A stretch of DNA of 64,000 nt, from positions 17,703 to 81,702 of the forward strand of contig NZ_JBNMIU010000003.1 of assembly GCF_050873445.1 (NCBI RefSeq). Direction: 5' to 3'. Shown in pieces: positions 50,674 to 59,856 of this stretch (its first letter is position 1; each line of letters begins with the position of its first letter). Both the position numbers and the translations under genes were made by a program. The notes beneath the pieces were generated by a model. The model was not told the origin of the DNA. It ran no database searches and was given only the letters and a program-made list of their open reading frames with translations. This DNA is from Acidaminococcus sp050873445 (GTDB lineage Bacteria > Bacillota > Negativicutes > Acidaminococcales > Acidaminococcaceae).

Positions 50674-51927
50674 TTATTTCTCAGTCCACTCCTCCAACAC
50701 CCGCTTCAATACTCGGGCTGCCTGGCCGATTTCTTCGGCTGGGGTATATTCTTCCGGTGCATGGCTGATTCCTTTCTGACTGGGAACGAACAGCATGGCC
50801 GTGGGAAGTTCATGGCTGAGGATCATAGCGTCATGGCCGGCCCAGCTGGGCTGGACCTGCCAGGGAATTCCGCAGCTTTTGGCGGCTGCTTCAAAGGACT
50901 GCATCAGGTCAGGATCCATGGGCACCGGCGGAATCTGGTCCAGCTGGCGGATTTCACAGGAAACTCCATACGTTTTTCCGATTTGTCCGGCGGCATCTTT
51001 ATAGAACGCAATGGCCCGGTCCAGGCCTTCTTCTGTGGCACAGCGGATTTCCAGGGAATGTTCAGCTTTCCCAGGGACTACGTTGTTGGCTCCTGGCTGG
51101 GCTGCAATCTGGCCGACTGTGGACACAATGGCCCATGCCGGTTTCTCTTTCAGCGCCTGGGGTGTGGAAGAAGCTTTCGCATAGGTATAGACCTTTCCAA
51201 TCATGGCAGCAGCCGCCACCAGGGCGTCATGCCGGTCTTTCATGGCCGTTGTCCCGGCGTGGTTGGTAACGCCCTCCCAGGTGAACTGGTAGTGCCGGAT
51301 ACCCACGATGGCAGAGACGATGCCCAGGGGCAGCCTGGCGTCTTCCAGGGCCCGGCCCTGTTCGATGTGGAGTTCCAGGAAGCATTTTCCCGGCAGCAGA
51401 TGGGCCTGGAAAGGATCACCGGAAATCCCGGCCTGCCGCAGCAATTCATCCAGGGACTGGCCTTCGGCTGTTCGCCAGCTTTCGGCTTCCTGAGGCCGCA
51501 GTTTTCCGGTCAGGGACTGGCTGCCCAGACAGGGACGGCCGAAACGGGTCCCTTCTTCTTCTGCAAAGGCGATGATGGTCAGAGGACGCCGGGGTTGGTA
51601 CTCCTCCTGCTGCCAGGCTTTGGCAATGGCCAAAGGGACTGTAATGCCCAGGGCACCATCATATTTACCTCCGTGGGGCACGGAATCCAGATGGGAACCA
51701 GTGTAGACCGGCGGCAGGTCTTCTGCTCCGGGAACCGTCATGAGCAGGTTGCCCCAGCCGTCTCTTTCACAGTGCAGGCCTGCCGCTTCAGCATAAGTGC
51801 GCAAAAAAGTCTGGGCGTCCAGGAATTCTTTCGACCAGGAGAGCCGTGTGGTTCCCTGGCCTTTTTTGTACCCAAAAGCGGACAGCGGCTGGAACAGTTC
51901 TTCCCAAAGTTGCTGCAGGGTTTTCAT
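50674..51927 (-). CDS. M20-family N-carbamoyl-L-amino-acid amidohydrolase (hydantoinase/carbamoylase)
   Basis: 417 residues, zinc-dependent. Marks are GSHLDSVPHGGKYDGALG (metal His 79, Asp 81 and Asp 90), the FAEEEGTRFG catalytic region (about 121-130), and the ELHIEQG His (about 191). The family includes N-carbamoyl amino acid hydrolases, N-carbamoylcysteine hydrolases and allantoate amidohydrolase; the exact substrate is not visible. The ATG overlaps the IclR gene by 4 bp, and the two form an operon. With the ATC-hydrolase-type gene divergently placed, N-carbamoylcysteine is a strong candidate substrate (inference). Confidence 0.88.
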   Translation of the reverse strand: MKTLQQLWEELFQPLSAFGYKKGQGTTRLSWSKEFLDAQTFLRTYAEAAGLHCERDGWGNLLMTVPGAEDLPPVYTGSHLDSVPHGGKYDGALGITVPLAIAKAWQQEEYQPRRPLTIIAFAEEEGTRFGRPCLGSQSLTGKLRPQEAESWRTAEGQSLDELLRQAGISGDPFQAHLLPGKCFLELHIEQGRALEDARLPLGIVSAIVGIRHYQFTWEGVTNHAGTTAMKDRHDALVAAAAMIGKVYTYAKASSTPQALKEKPAWAIVSTVGQIAAQPGANNVVPGKAEHSLEIRCATEEGLDRAIAFYKDAAGQIGKTYGVSCEIRQLDQIPPVPMDPDLMQSFEAAAKSCGIPWQVQPSWAGHDAMILSHELPTAMLFVPSQKGISHAPEEYTPAEEIGQAARVLKRVLEEWTEK

Positions 51928-52706
51928 CGGGCGAGCTCCTTTCTGCGGGTTTCTTTCCAGGTTTCTACGGCCTTCCGGAAGTCTGCCAGAAGGTTTTCTT
52001 TGACCTGGGGAAGGGATTTTACAAAGAAGGTGGCACTCAGCGTGAGCAGCAGGCGGCCGTTTTCATCATACAGAGGAACGGCCAGGCTGCCTACATCGTT
52101 GACGAATTCTTCGATTTCGGTAGAATAACCATTTTTCTGGATGGTCTGGAGCTGCTGGCGAAGTGCATCAGAGGAACGCAGGCTATGCGGGGTAAGGGAC
52201 TTGAATTCCATCTCCCGGAGAAGATCTTCCCGTCCGTGGGACACCTGATCCAGCAGCAGCAGCTTGCCGGAACTGGTGGCGTGGAGCGGCAGGTCCGTAT
52301 ATTCGCTCATGACGATGTAATAGGCCTGTTTTGTGGGATAAGCGCAGTATACGCTGAAAATCTGATTCTGGTAAACCATCTGCAGACTGGCTGAGAAATG
52401 GTATTTTTCGGCAATGGCATCCACCAGTGGTTTGAACAGTTCGATATAACGGTCGATGTCCTGATGGATCATAGCGGCTTTGGTGACAAAATAGTACCCC
52501 AGTTTATAATAGCCGGTTTCCCGGTCACGGAGCAGAAGCTGGCTTTCCACCAGTGTGTTCACAATACCCCGAGTCGTATTGATGTTCAGCCCTGTTTTCT
52601 CACTGATGGCAGAAAGGGGAAGGCTGGGTGTGGTCGGTGTGAAGCAATCCACAATCTGGACAGCCCTTTGGATCGATTGAATCGGCTTTTGTAACTTTTT
52701 TTCCAT
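51924..52706 (-). CDS. IclR-family regulator
   Basis: 260 residues; N-terminal winged helix (SLPLSAISEKTGLNINTTRGIV, about 29-50) and an effector domain with LHATSSGKLLLL typical of IclR. The ATG at 52706 follows AGAGGAGAG; the longer frame is rejected. Divergent from the NRAMP operon, whose promoter region contains a plausible operator (52800-52834), so it likely controls both directions. Confidence 0.9.
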   Translation of the reverse strand: MEKKLQKPIQSIQRAVQIVDCFTPTTPSLPLSAISEKTGLNINTTRGIVNTLVESQLLLRDRETGYYKLGYYFVTKAAMIHQDIDRYIELFKPLVDAIAEKYHFSASLQMVYQNQIFSVYCAYPTKQAYYIVMSEYTDLPLHATSSGKLLLLDQVSHGREDLLREMEFKSLTPHSLRSSDALRQQLQTIQKNGYSTEIEEFVNDVGSLAVPLYDENGRLLLTLSATFFVKSLPQVKENLLADFRKAVETWKETRRKELAR

Positions 52707-52762
52707 AAAGCTCTCCTCTATAAAAGAATTTCCATACAGTAGCGTACCATAAAAGAAAATTG

Positions 52763-52834
52763 TTGACAAATGAAAAATGGGGTGGTATAAAATTGATAAA
52801 ACTACAATGCAAAATAAAAAACGACAATGTAGTT
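52763..52834 (+). promoter_or_regulatory. Promoter and candidate IclR operator of the NRAMP operon
   Basis: TTGACA (52763-52768), 17 bp, TATAAA (52786-52791). Just downstream the inverted repeat AACTACA (52800-52806) / TGTAGTT (52828-52834) with a 21-bp centre could be the IclR site. Confidence 0.6.
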
Positions 52835-52898
52835 AATCAACAGTGAATTGATAGGGTAATGCGGCGTAGGATTTTACTTCACAAAGGGGAGAAGAAAA

Positions 52899-54128
52899 AT
52901 GGCAGACAAGAAAGGAAAGCAATTTACCCTGAAAGAAAAATTGGGGGCGTTGGGACCAGGGTTTCTGATCGTAGGGAGTTTCATCGGACCGGGTACGGTC
53001 ACCAGTTCTACCAAAGCAGGGGCTGATTACGGCTTCCAGCTGTTCTGGTGCATCATCTTTTCGGTCATCGCAGTCATCATCATGCAGGGTATGGCTGCCC
53101 GGCTGGGAATCGTGACCCAGATGGGGCTGGCCGAAAACCTGATCAAGGATTTCGAAGACCGGCCTGTACTGCGGAACCTGCTGTGCGGCCTGGTTGCCGT
53201 AGCTATCACCATCGGCGGGTTTGCCTATATGAGTGGTGACTTGACCGGTACCGCCATTGGCATCAGCGCCCTGACGGGGATTTCTACCCGGATCATTGCT
53301 CCGGCCTGGGGCCTGTGCATCCTGCTGCTCCTGAGCTTTGCGGGAGATGCCCTGAAGTATCTGGAAAAACTGCTGGGCGCCTGCGTCATCATCATGGCTG
53401 TGGTGTTCCTGGTGACCGTGTTCGTGGTGAAGCCGGATGTATCCAGCCTGCTGGCCGGCTGCGTTCCCAACGTTCCCAAAGGGGGCCTGATGACCTGCCT
53501 TTCGCTGATCGGGACCACCGTGGTGCCTTACAACATGTTCCTCCATGCAGCTTCTGCCAAACGGACCTGGCACACTACCGATGAACTGCCGCTCTGCCGG
53601 TTCGGGACCAATATTCCCATGATCATCGGCGGGATCGTTACCGGGGCCATCATGGTGACCGCGGCCACCGTGATGCAGGGGATGCCGGTGCGGAACGCCA
53701 TGGATATGTCCATCCAGCTGGAACCCACACTGGGCATCTATGCCAAACCGTTCATGGCCATCGGTCTGGTGGCGGCCGGGGTTTCCAGCGCTGTCTGCAC
53801 CCCTATGGGCGTTTCCTACGTGCTGGCCGGGCTGTTCGGCTGGAAGACCAACCGCAGCGATAAACGCTATACCATTACCAACTTCCTGGTGCTGATCACC
53901 GGTATCGTCATTGCAGGGGCCGGATTCAACCCCATTGCCCTGATCATGACCGCCCAGGGCGTCAACGGGATCGTTCTTCCCGTTGTGGTGGGCGTGACCA
54001 TTTATCTGACGGCCCGTCGGAAAATCATGGGCGAATTTGCCAACAGTACACTGGAAAATATCCTGGGTACCGGCATCTTCATCATTTCCTTGATCCTGGG
54101 CGTCAGCAGCATCATCAGCCTGTTCTAA
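52899..54128 (+). CDS. NRAMP-fold carrier with non-canonical metal site
   Basis: 409 residues with 11-12 hydrophobic segments. In TM1 the usual DPGN becomes GPGT (about 30-33), and in TM6 the usual MPHNxxLH is VPYNMFLH (about 209-216). The aspartate, asparagine and methionine that bind Mn2+/Fe2+ in true NRAMPs are all replaced. It is therefore unlikely to be a normal Mn/Fe importer. The NRAMP-related magnesium transporters and an organic-substrate carrier are both open. Cotranscribed with a ureohydrolase and an ATC-hydrolase-type gene. Confidence 0.8.
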   Translation: MADKKGKQFTLKEKLGALGPGFLIVGSFIGPGTVTSSTKAGADYGFQLFWCIIFSVIAVIIMQGMAARLGIVTQMGLAENLIKDFEDRPVLRNLLCGLVAVAITIGGFAYMSGDLTGTAIGISALTGISTRIIAPAWGLCILLLLSFAGDALKYLEKLLGACVIIMAVVFLVTVFVVKPDVSSLLAGCVPNVPKGGLMTCLSLIGTTVVPYNMFLHAASAKRTWHTTDELPLCRFGTNIPMIIGGIVTGAIMVTAATVMQGMPVRNAMDMSIQLEPTLGIYAKPFMAIGLVAAGVSSAVCTPMGVSYVLAGLFGWKTNRSDKRYTITNFLVLITGIVIAGAGFNPIALIMTAQGVNGIVLPVVVGVTIYLTARRKIMGEFANSTLENILGTGIFIISLILGVSSIISLF

Positions 54129-54186
54129 TCTGTTCTTATTCCTGGCATAACAGCCATGGTTTCAATTTTTAAAGGAGATGTTTTTC

Positions 54187-55170
54187 ATGAAAGAAAGCAA
54201 ACCGTGTATCTATGATCCCAACTTCCTGCCTACCAATATCTACAGCGGAGTACCGTCCTGGCTGAATCTGTCCGTCATCGAAAATGACGATGATCTGAAA
54301 AAAATCGATGCGGCTGTAGTCGGGGTACCCTGGGAAGGCGGCTGCACCATCGGTGGGTACTCTTCAACTACCGAAGGCCCGAAAGCCGTCCGCTCCGTAT
54401 CCATCCGTTACACCGGTTTCCTTCCTGATTATAACCTGGACTGCTTCGATTATCTGAGAGTGGCCGATTCCGGAGACATTGCCACCCAGAACGGCAACTA
54501 TGACTTCACGTTCAAATCCATCCGGGACCGGATCGGCAAACTGGCCGATGCCAAGATCATCCCCATCACCATCGGCGGGGACCATGGGATTGCCTACCCC
54601 ATCATCAGCGAAATCGCCAAACGGCATCCTAAAAAGGTGGGGGTCCTGCACTTCGATGCCCATCTGGACAACTATTCCCATTTCGGCGACGATGAACTGT
54701 CCCGCTGCTCTCCTTTCTATCGTGTGTACAATGACCCGAACATGGATGCCACGAAGATTGCCCATATCGGGATCCGCGGACCCAGAAACCATCGGGAAGA
54801 ATACAACAATGCCATGAAATACGGTGCTACGGTCATCCGGGCCATCGATGTCCATGAAAACGGCTGGAAAGCTTCCATCGACAAAGCCCTGGAAGTGGTC
54901 AGCAAGGATACGGAATACATCTACATCACCGTCTGTGCCGACAGTCTAGATGCGGCCAATATGCCCCAGGCACCCCAGGATATGGGCGGCCTGACCTCCT
55001 ATGAACTGCTGATGATGCTGCACGAAGCCGGCCTGGCCGGTGCAAGGGGCATCGATTTCGTGGAAACCTATCCGGAAGTCTTCACCCTGCAGACTGCAGC
55101 CCATGTGGTTAACTGGGCATTCCTGTACTATCTGAACGGCCTGGCCCAGCACATCAGAGACAGCAAGTAA
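54187..55170 (+). CDS. Ureohydrolase-superfamily protein (agmatinase-like) with altered metal site
   Basis: 327 residues from the ATG at 54187 (AAAGGAG at good distance; an ATG directly after it at 54178 was rejected). GGDHG (about 130-134) and HFDAHLDNY (about 156-164) keep the first metal-binding motifs. In the third motif, normally D-x-D-x-x-D, the first Asp is Cys (about 250: VCADSLDAA), so one bridging ligand is changed. The reaction may not be agmatine or arginine hydrolysis. Same operon as the NRAMP-like gene. Confidence 0.82.
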   Translation: MKESKPCIYDPNFLPTNIYSGVPSWLNLSVIENDDDLKKIDAAVVGVPWEGGCTIGGYSSTTEGPKAVRSVSIRYTGFLPDYNLDCFDYLRVADSGDIATQNGNYDFTFKSIRDRIGKLADAKIIPITIGGDHGIAYPIISEIAKRHPKKVGVLHFDAHLDNYSHFGDDELSRCSPFYRVYNDPNMDATKIAHIGIRGPRNHREEYNNAMKYGATVIRAIDVHENGWKASIDKALEVVSKDTEYIYITVCADSLDAANMPQAPQDMGGLTSYELLMMLHEAGLAGARGIDFVETYPEVFTLQTAAHVVNWAFLYYLNGLAQHIRDSK

Positions 55171-55240
55171 TCCTTTTCCGCTGGCAGTCTGCGGTTAGGC
55201 TGACAGCGGAATATCTTGTTACCGATAAGGGGAGTATAAA

Positions 55241-55717
55241 ATGAAGCCACAAAAAATGGATGAACCGGTTTCCATGTTTGTCCTGTTTGCCCGTTTCTTT
55301 TCCATCCTGGCGAAAAACCTGGAAAAGAAATTTGGTGAAAAAGGCCTGGAAATCCTGAAACAGAGCGTCATCGACTGGGGCGTGGCCCGGGGTAAGGACA
55401 TTGCCCGCCGGGCGGCTCAGCGGGGTCAGAAGAACGATCTGGCCGCCTATCTGCCCAATTACGATATGGAACGCAGCGAACTGTTCGGCTACGATACCGA
55501 ATACGGCAAGGATGAAATCAACCAGGATTTCGACCGCTGCGTGTTCGCCAAGACCTGGATGGATGCAGGAGAAGACCGGTACGGCCGCATCTACTGCGAA
55601 AACATCGATCCGGCTATCTGCAAAGGCTACAATGAGAATCTGGAATGCATCCATGACCACATCATGTACAAGGATCATCATTGCACGTTCTGCTTTAAGA
55701 TGAAGGAAGAGAAGTAA
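55241..55717 (+). CDS. L-2-amino-thiazoline-4-carboxylic acid (ATC) hydrolase-family protein
   Basis: 158 residues. The pattern DRYGRIYCENIDPAIC, GYN and the C-terminal HCTFCFKM match the ATC_hydrolase family, named for an enzyme that opens the thiazoline ring of ATC to N-carbamoylcysteine in the Pseudomonas S-pathway. Most members are not characterised. The neighbouring N-carbamoyl amino acid amidohydrolase and cysteine desulfidase make this function credible here (inference). Confidence 0.78.
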   Translation: MKPQKMDEPVSMFVLFARFFSILAKNLEKKFGEKGLEILKQSVIDWGVARGKDIARRAAQRGQKNDLAAYLPNYDMERSELFGYDTEYGKDEINQDFDRCVFAKTWMDAGEDRYGRIYCENIDPAICKGYNENLECIHDHIMYKDHHCTFCFKMKEEK

Positions 55718-55730
55718 AAAATAATAAAGA

Positions 55731-55766
55731 ACGGGGCTGCCGCGATTTTGCGGCAGTCCCGTTTTC
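55731..55766 (+). terminator. Terminator after the ATC-hydrolase-type gene
   Basis: ACGGGGCTGCCGC / GCGGCAGTCCCGT stem then TTTTCT. It could also serve the convergent M20 gene. Confidence 0.85.
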
Positions 55767-55797
55767 TATTCTCACTTATGCACTGTTCTAAGGAAGG

Positions 55798-56973
55798 TTA
55801 CCCTTTGCATTCCTTTTCCCATTCCAGGACATACTGGACGAAGTACTGGACCCCCAGGGACAAGGCTTTTTCATCGATATCAAAATAGGGGCTGTGCTGC
55901 GGATACCGCTTGGCCTCATCGGCAAAGCCTCCGCCCAGGAGCAGCAGGCATTTGGGATTGTAGTATTTGGCGAAATCTTCGCCGCCCATCTGCAGTTCCC
56001 AGTCGATGATCTTGTCTTTATCAAAGACATTGGCGCATGCCTTGCGGCCGGTGTCCACACATTCCTTGTCGTTGAGCATGGGCGGAGGCCCGAAGTGGTA
56101 TTCTGTCCGGATGGCGGCACGGGTAGCGGTACTGATACCTTGGGCTACCCGTGCCAGGATGTGGGGATATTCTTCTCTCAATTCCTTGTTGAATGTACGG
56201 GCCGTACCGGACAGATGGGCTTCGCCGGGGATTACATTGGACGTAGTGCCGCTTTGGAAGCTGGTCACACTCAATACGGCCGGTTCCAGGGGATTGACTT
56301 CCCGACTGACTACGGTCTGCAGCGCAGTGACGAATTCAGATCCGGCTACGATGGGATCGATGGTCTGATGGGGCAAGGCACCGTGACCGCCCTTTCCCTC
56401 CACGTAAATATCGAAGGTATCGGCTGCACTCATGACCGGCCCATACCGCAGGGAAGCGCAACCGGCAGGAATTTTGCTCCAGATGTGCAGAGCGATGAGC
56501 CGGTCACATTCTTTGACCAGAGGTTCTTCTTTCATATAATAAGCACCGCTGTCTTCGATGAATTCTTCGGCGGGCTGAAACAGCAGCCGGACGGTAACGG
56601 TCAGTTGATCTTTCATAAAAGCCAGGATCTTGGCGGTGCCAAGCAAAATCGTGATATGGGTGTCGTGACCGCAGGCATGCATGGTTCCTTCATTCTGGGA
56701 CTTGTAGGCTTCAGTGCCCAGTTCTTTGATGGGCAGGGCATCGATATCCGCACGGATACCGATGATCTTACTGGAAGCATGAGATCCTTTGATGGTGGCA
56801 ATGACACCGGATTTGCAGGCTTTTACGCAGGGAATGCCCAGTTTGGCCAGGTACTCCATAATATATTTCTGGGTTTCGTATTCTTTCCAGGATCTTTCCG
56901 GATATTCATGGAAATGTCTCCGCAGAGCAACCAATTCATCCTGGATCTCTTCTACTTTTTCTTTCACATCCAT
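55798..56973 (-). CDS. M20 amidohydrolase (IAA-amino-acid hydrolase/N-acyl amino acid hydrolase type)
   Basis: 391 residues. Metal-binding HACGHD (about 99-104), the FQPAEE catalytic glutamate (near 135), and GKGGHGALPHQ of the dimerization domain are typical of the M20D family. The ATG at 56973 has GGGAGG upstream; a longer frame is rejected. It is downstream of a YfcC-like carrier (stop 18 bp apart) and so probably hydrolyses an imported N-acyl amino acid or peptide-like compound. Distinct from the carbamoylase at 50674. Confidence 0.88.
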   Translation of the reverse strand: MDVKEKVEEIQDELVALRRHFHEYPERSWKEYETQKYIMEYLAKLGIPCVKACKSGVIATIKGSHASSKIIGIRADIDALPIKELGTEAYKSQNEGTMHACGHDTHITILLGTAKILAFMKDQLTVTVRLLFQPAEEFIEDSGAYYMKEEPLVKECDRLIALHIWSKIPAGCASLRYGPVMSAADTFDIYVEGKGGHGALPHQTIDPIVAGSEFVTALQTVVSREVNPLEPAVLSVTSFQSGTTSNVIPGEAHLSGTARTFNKELREEYPHILARVAQGISTATRAAIRTEYHFGPPPMLNDKECVDTGRKACANVFDKDKIIDWELQMGGEDFAKYYNPKCLLLLGGGFADEAKRYPQHSPYFDIDEKALSLGVQYFVQYVLEWEKECKG

Positions 56974-56991
56974 GATGCAAACACCTCCCAA

Positions 56992-58389
56992 TCAGAATGG
57001 ACCATAGTTGATCTTCGTAGCAACCAGCAATGCAATGACACATACAACAGTGAGAATCAATAACAGTGGGGTCACGAATTTCCACCATTTCTTCAATGGA
57101 ATCCCGGCAATTGTCAGGAAAATCAGCAGGGTCCCGCTGGTGAACCAGGCGGAGTTCGTCAGTCCATCACCAAACTGGAAAGCCAGGATCATGGTCTGAC
57201 GGGTCATCCCGATAAGGTCAGCCAAAGGAATCAAGATGGGCATCAAGGCCATAGCCTTGGCAGAACCGGAAGTAATCAGACCGTTGAACAAAGCAATGAC
57301 AATCATGACAGCAATAGGAGTCAGATATTTGGGCATGGTCATCAAAGGTTTGGAAATCCCGTTGATGATGGGGTCGATGATGGCAGATTTTGTCAGAATC
57401 CACTGGATGCCTCTGGCCAGTCCAATGACCAGAGCCGGAGTCAGGCCGTCTTTGGCACCGGCAATAATGACATTGACGAGTTTGCCGGCAGGAATCTGGT
57501 TAATGATACCAGCTGCAACTGCCGTAAACAGGAAGCAGGCAGACAGGTCGTTCATGGACCAGCCCATGGTAGAAACACCAACGATGGAGGCGATGAAGGT
57601 AACTAGAAAAACAACCAGAGACAATGACTGCCGTTTGTTCAAAGGATCTTTGAGGGTATCGCTGTAATCTACACGGAATTTACTGTCGTCCAAATCCGCA
57701 GTTAAAGAAGCACGCCTGCCGGATTTTACACCTCTTGCGTAATGTAATACATAAACAGCCATGATGATGTTGGCGATGATCAGCAATACCAGACGGAACA
57801 GGAATCCGGAGAACATAGGCAACTGGGCGATTTCGTCTGAAATCCCTACTGTGTACACGCTGGTGGGAGAGAATGAGAAACTGATCATATCCACCATGGC
57901 AGAGCAGGCAACGCCGGTCATCAAATCATATCCCAGGGCCAGACATAAGGAGATGACGATGGGGATGAAGGGGACGATTTGCTCGTTCCATCCCAGAAAG
58001 CCGCCCAGGCAGCCAAAGACAAGCATAATGGCGCACAGGATCTTTTCGGACCCCATACTGTCCGATTTGGCAAGGACACCGGCTACGGCCTTGTCCAGGG
58101 TGCCCGTTTGCTTATAAACTTCGATACATCCGGCTACCAACATGACCAGGAACATCATGCTGGCACTGGAAGCCAGACCGTTGGGGATTGCCTGGAACAG
58201 GGACTGGGGTCCCAGGTAAACTTTCGGGATGCTGTGGAAAGAATTTGCTACGACTACAGTACGTCCGTTCATGACGGTACGGTCAAAGGCACCTGGTGAA
58301 ATCAGGAAGGACAACAGCCAGCAGCCCACGATGACACCAAATACAATGACGAATGCATTGATGGTACCAGTTTTCTTTTTACTACTCAT
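56992..58389 (-). CDS. YfcC/DcuC-family carrier
   Basis: 465 residues with about 11-12 hydrophobic segments. The N-terminal SSKKKTGTINAFVIVFGVIVGCWLLSF start and internal GWNEQIVPFIPIVISLCLALGYD fit the YfcC (DcuC-like) family of amino acid/peptide/dicarboxylate carriers. The ATG at 58389 has AGGAG at 8-9 bp and was preferred over one at 58398. Operon with the M20 hydrolase and, upstream, cyuA. Confidence 0.8.
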   Translation of the reverse strand: MSSKKKTGTINAFVIVFGVIVGCWLLSFLISPGAFDRTVMNGRTVVVANSFHSIPKVYLGPQSLFQAIPNGLASSASMMFLVMLVAGCIEVYKQTGTLDKAVAGVLAKSDSMGSEKILCAIMLVFGCLGGFLGWNEQIVPFIPIVISLCLALGYDLMTGVACSAMVDMISFSFSPTSVYTVGISDEIAQLPMFSGFLFRLVLLIIANIIMAVYVLHYARGVKSGRRASLTADLDDSKFRVDYSDTLKDPLNKRQSLSLVVFLVTFIASIVGVSTMGWSMNDLSACFLFTAVAAGIINQIPAGKLVNVIIAGAKDGLTPALVIGLARGIQWILTKSAIIDPIINGISKPLMTMPKYLTPIAVMIVIALFNGLITSGSAKAMALMPILIPLADLIGMTRQTMILAFQFGDGLTNSAWFTSGTLLIFLTIAGIPLKKWWKFVTPLLLILTVVCVIALLVATKINYGPF

Positions 58390-58423
58390 TCTTCTCATCT
58401 CCTGTTGTAACGAACCAATTGAC

Positions 58424-59728
58424 TTAATGCAAAGCAGCGTCTACATCGACCTTTCCAATCATTGTCTTCAGGATTTCGATATCTGTCTGTTTCATCCCTA
58501 CCTTTCCCAGATAGCCAATATTCTTGATGGTTTCTTCTATATCCTTTCCTACAAGGCCTTCGCCGGATTTGAAGACCTGGTCGTGCATGCTCATATAATG
58601 GCCCATGAGTGCGGCATGGACTGCGGCTGCAATCTTAGCGGCGCAACTGGGCTTTGCTCCATCACAAACCATTCCGCCTACGTTGCACAGGGTATTTATG
58701 ATGGTATTGCCCACGTGCTGATAATCGTGGGTGGCCATCCAGGTAATGGCTGCACCGGCTCCGCAGGCCGCATTGACAGAACCGCAGAAGGCAGAAAGCG
58801 GACCGATATAATGTTTGATATAGACGGAAATCAGATCCCCTGCAATTAAGGAGCGCAGCGTTTCTTCATGAGAGAGTCCCCACTCTCTGGCATAGACCAG
58901 GATCGGCATGGTCACTGCAATTCCCTGGTTGCCGCTTCCTGCATTGATGACTACCGGCATAGGACAGCCACTCATGCGAGCATCACTGCCGGCAGCTGCA
59001 GCCGCTTCCGCACGGGCCATAACGGTATCGCCAACAGTTTCCCGAATGGTTTTGCCGACTTGGGTACCCCAGGGGTGATCCAGACCTTCTTGACTGATGG
59101 CAGAGTTATATTTGATTTCGGTTTCCAGCACGTCTCTGACTTGATCCAAATCTGCAGTTTCTGCATATTCAAGGATCCCTTTGAGCGACATCCTGTTCCG
59201 ATCGGTCTTTCTGCAGAGCCCCTTTTGGATTTCAGTACTCTGGTCATACAGGACTTTTCCATCCTGGACGATTTTGTAGATGTTTGTATGGCTGCCGGAA
59301 AGGATGACTTCAGAACTGTGGGCCTTTCCCCAGAGTTTTACGTCGATATACAGACCGGGGACGCCTTCTGCCAGTTCCACGTCACAGACATTTTTGGCGA
59401 CCAGCTGCCGGCAGGCTTCCCTCTGTGCGTCCGTGACTTCGGCAATTACTTCCAGGGTTTTGTCGGGATTCCCGCCACAGATGCCCAGGGCCGCGGCGGC
59501 CGGAATGCCTTTTTGTCCATTAGAATTCGGTACGGTGACGCCTTTGACATTTTTGATGATGTTCCCGGAACAGTCCACTTCCAAACGGATCACATCTTCC
59601 GGCAGGTAACTTTTTGCCTTTGCGGCTGCATAGGCAATCGCAATGGGTTCGGTGCAGCCCATTGCAGGAATCAGTTCTTCCTGTAAAATCAGAGTATAAT
59701 TCTCCATGTTTGCCTGAGATAGAGTCAT
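58424..59728 (-). CDS. cyuA: L-cysteine desulfidase CyuA (UPF0597/YhaM family)
   Basis: Splits L-cysteine to pyruvate, ammonia and H2S. 434 residues. MGCTEP (about 23-28) with the active cysteine, and the Fe-S cysteines in NAACGAG and VCDGAKPSCAAKI in the C-terminal half are all present. In Methanocaldococcus jannaschii the enzyme has a [4Fe-4S] cluster. Start ATG follows GGAGGACTG. It precedes yfcC and the M20 gene on the same strand. Together with the upstream carbamoylase locus it completes a route from a cysteine derivative to sulfide. Confidence 0.9.
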   Translation of the reverse strand: MTLSQANMENYTLILQEELIPAMGCTEPIAIAYAAAKAKSYLPEDVIRLEVDCSGNIIKNVKGVTVPNSNGQKGIPAAAALGICGGNPDKTLEVIAEVTDAQREACRQLVAKNVCDVELAEGVPGLYIDVKLWGKAHSSEVILSGSHTNIYKIVQDGKVLYDQSTEIQKGLCRKTDRNRMSLKGILEYAETADLDQVRDVLETEIKYNSAISQEGLDHPWGTQVGKTIRETVGDTVMARAEAAAAAGSDARMSGCPMPVVINAGSGNQGIAVTMPILVYAREWGLSHEETLRSLIAGDLISVYIKHYIGPLSAFCGSVNAACGAGAAITWMATHDYQHVGNTIINTLCNVGGMVCDGAKPSCAAKIAAAVHAALMGHYMSMHDQVFKSGEGLVGKDIEETIKNIGYLGKVGMKQTDIEILKTMIGKVDVDAALH

Positions 59729-59856
59729 TTTTCAGTCCTCCGTTTTCTTTCCAGATGATTCTGATTACTAAACCTATTTGTAGTATATCACTGATATGAT
59801 TAGCATGCAAGAATTTTCTGAAAACATACCATATTACTATCTTTTATATAAATATA

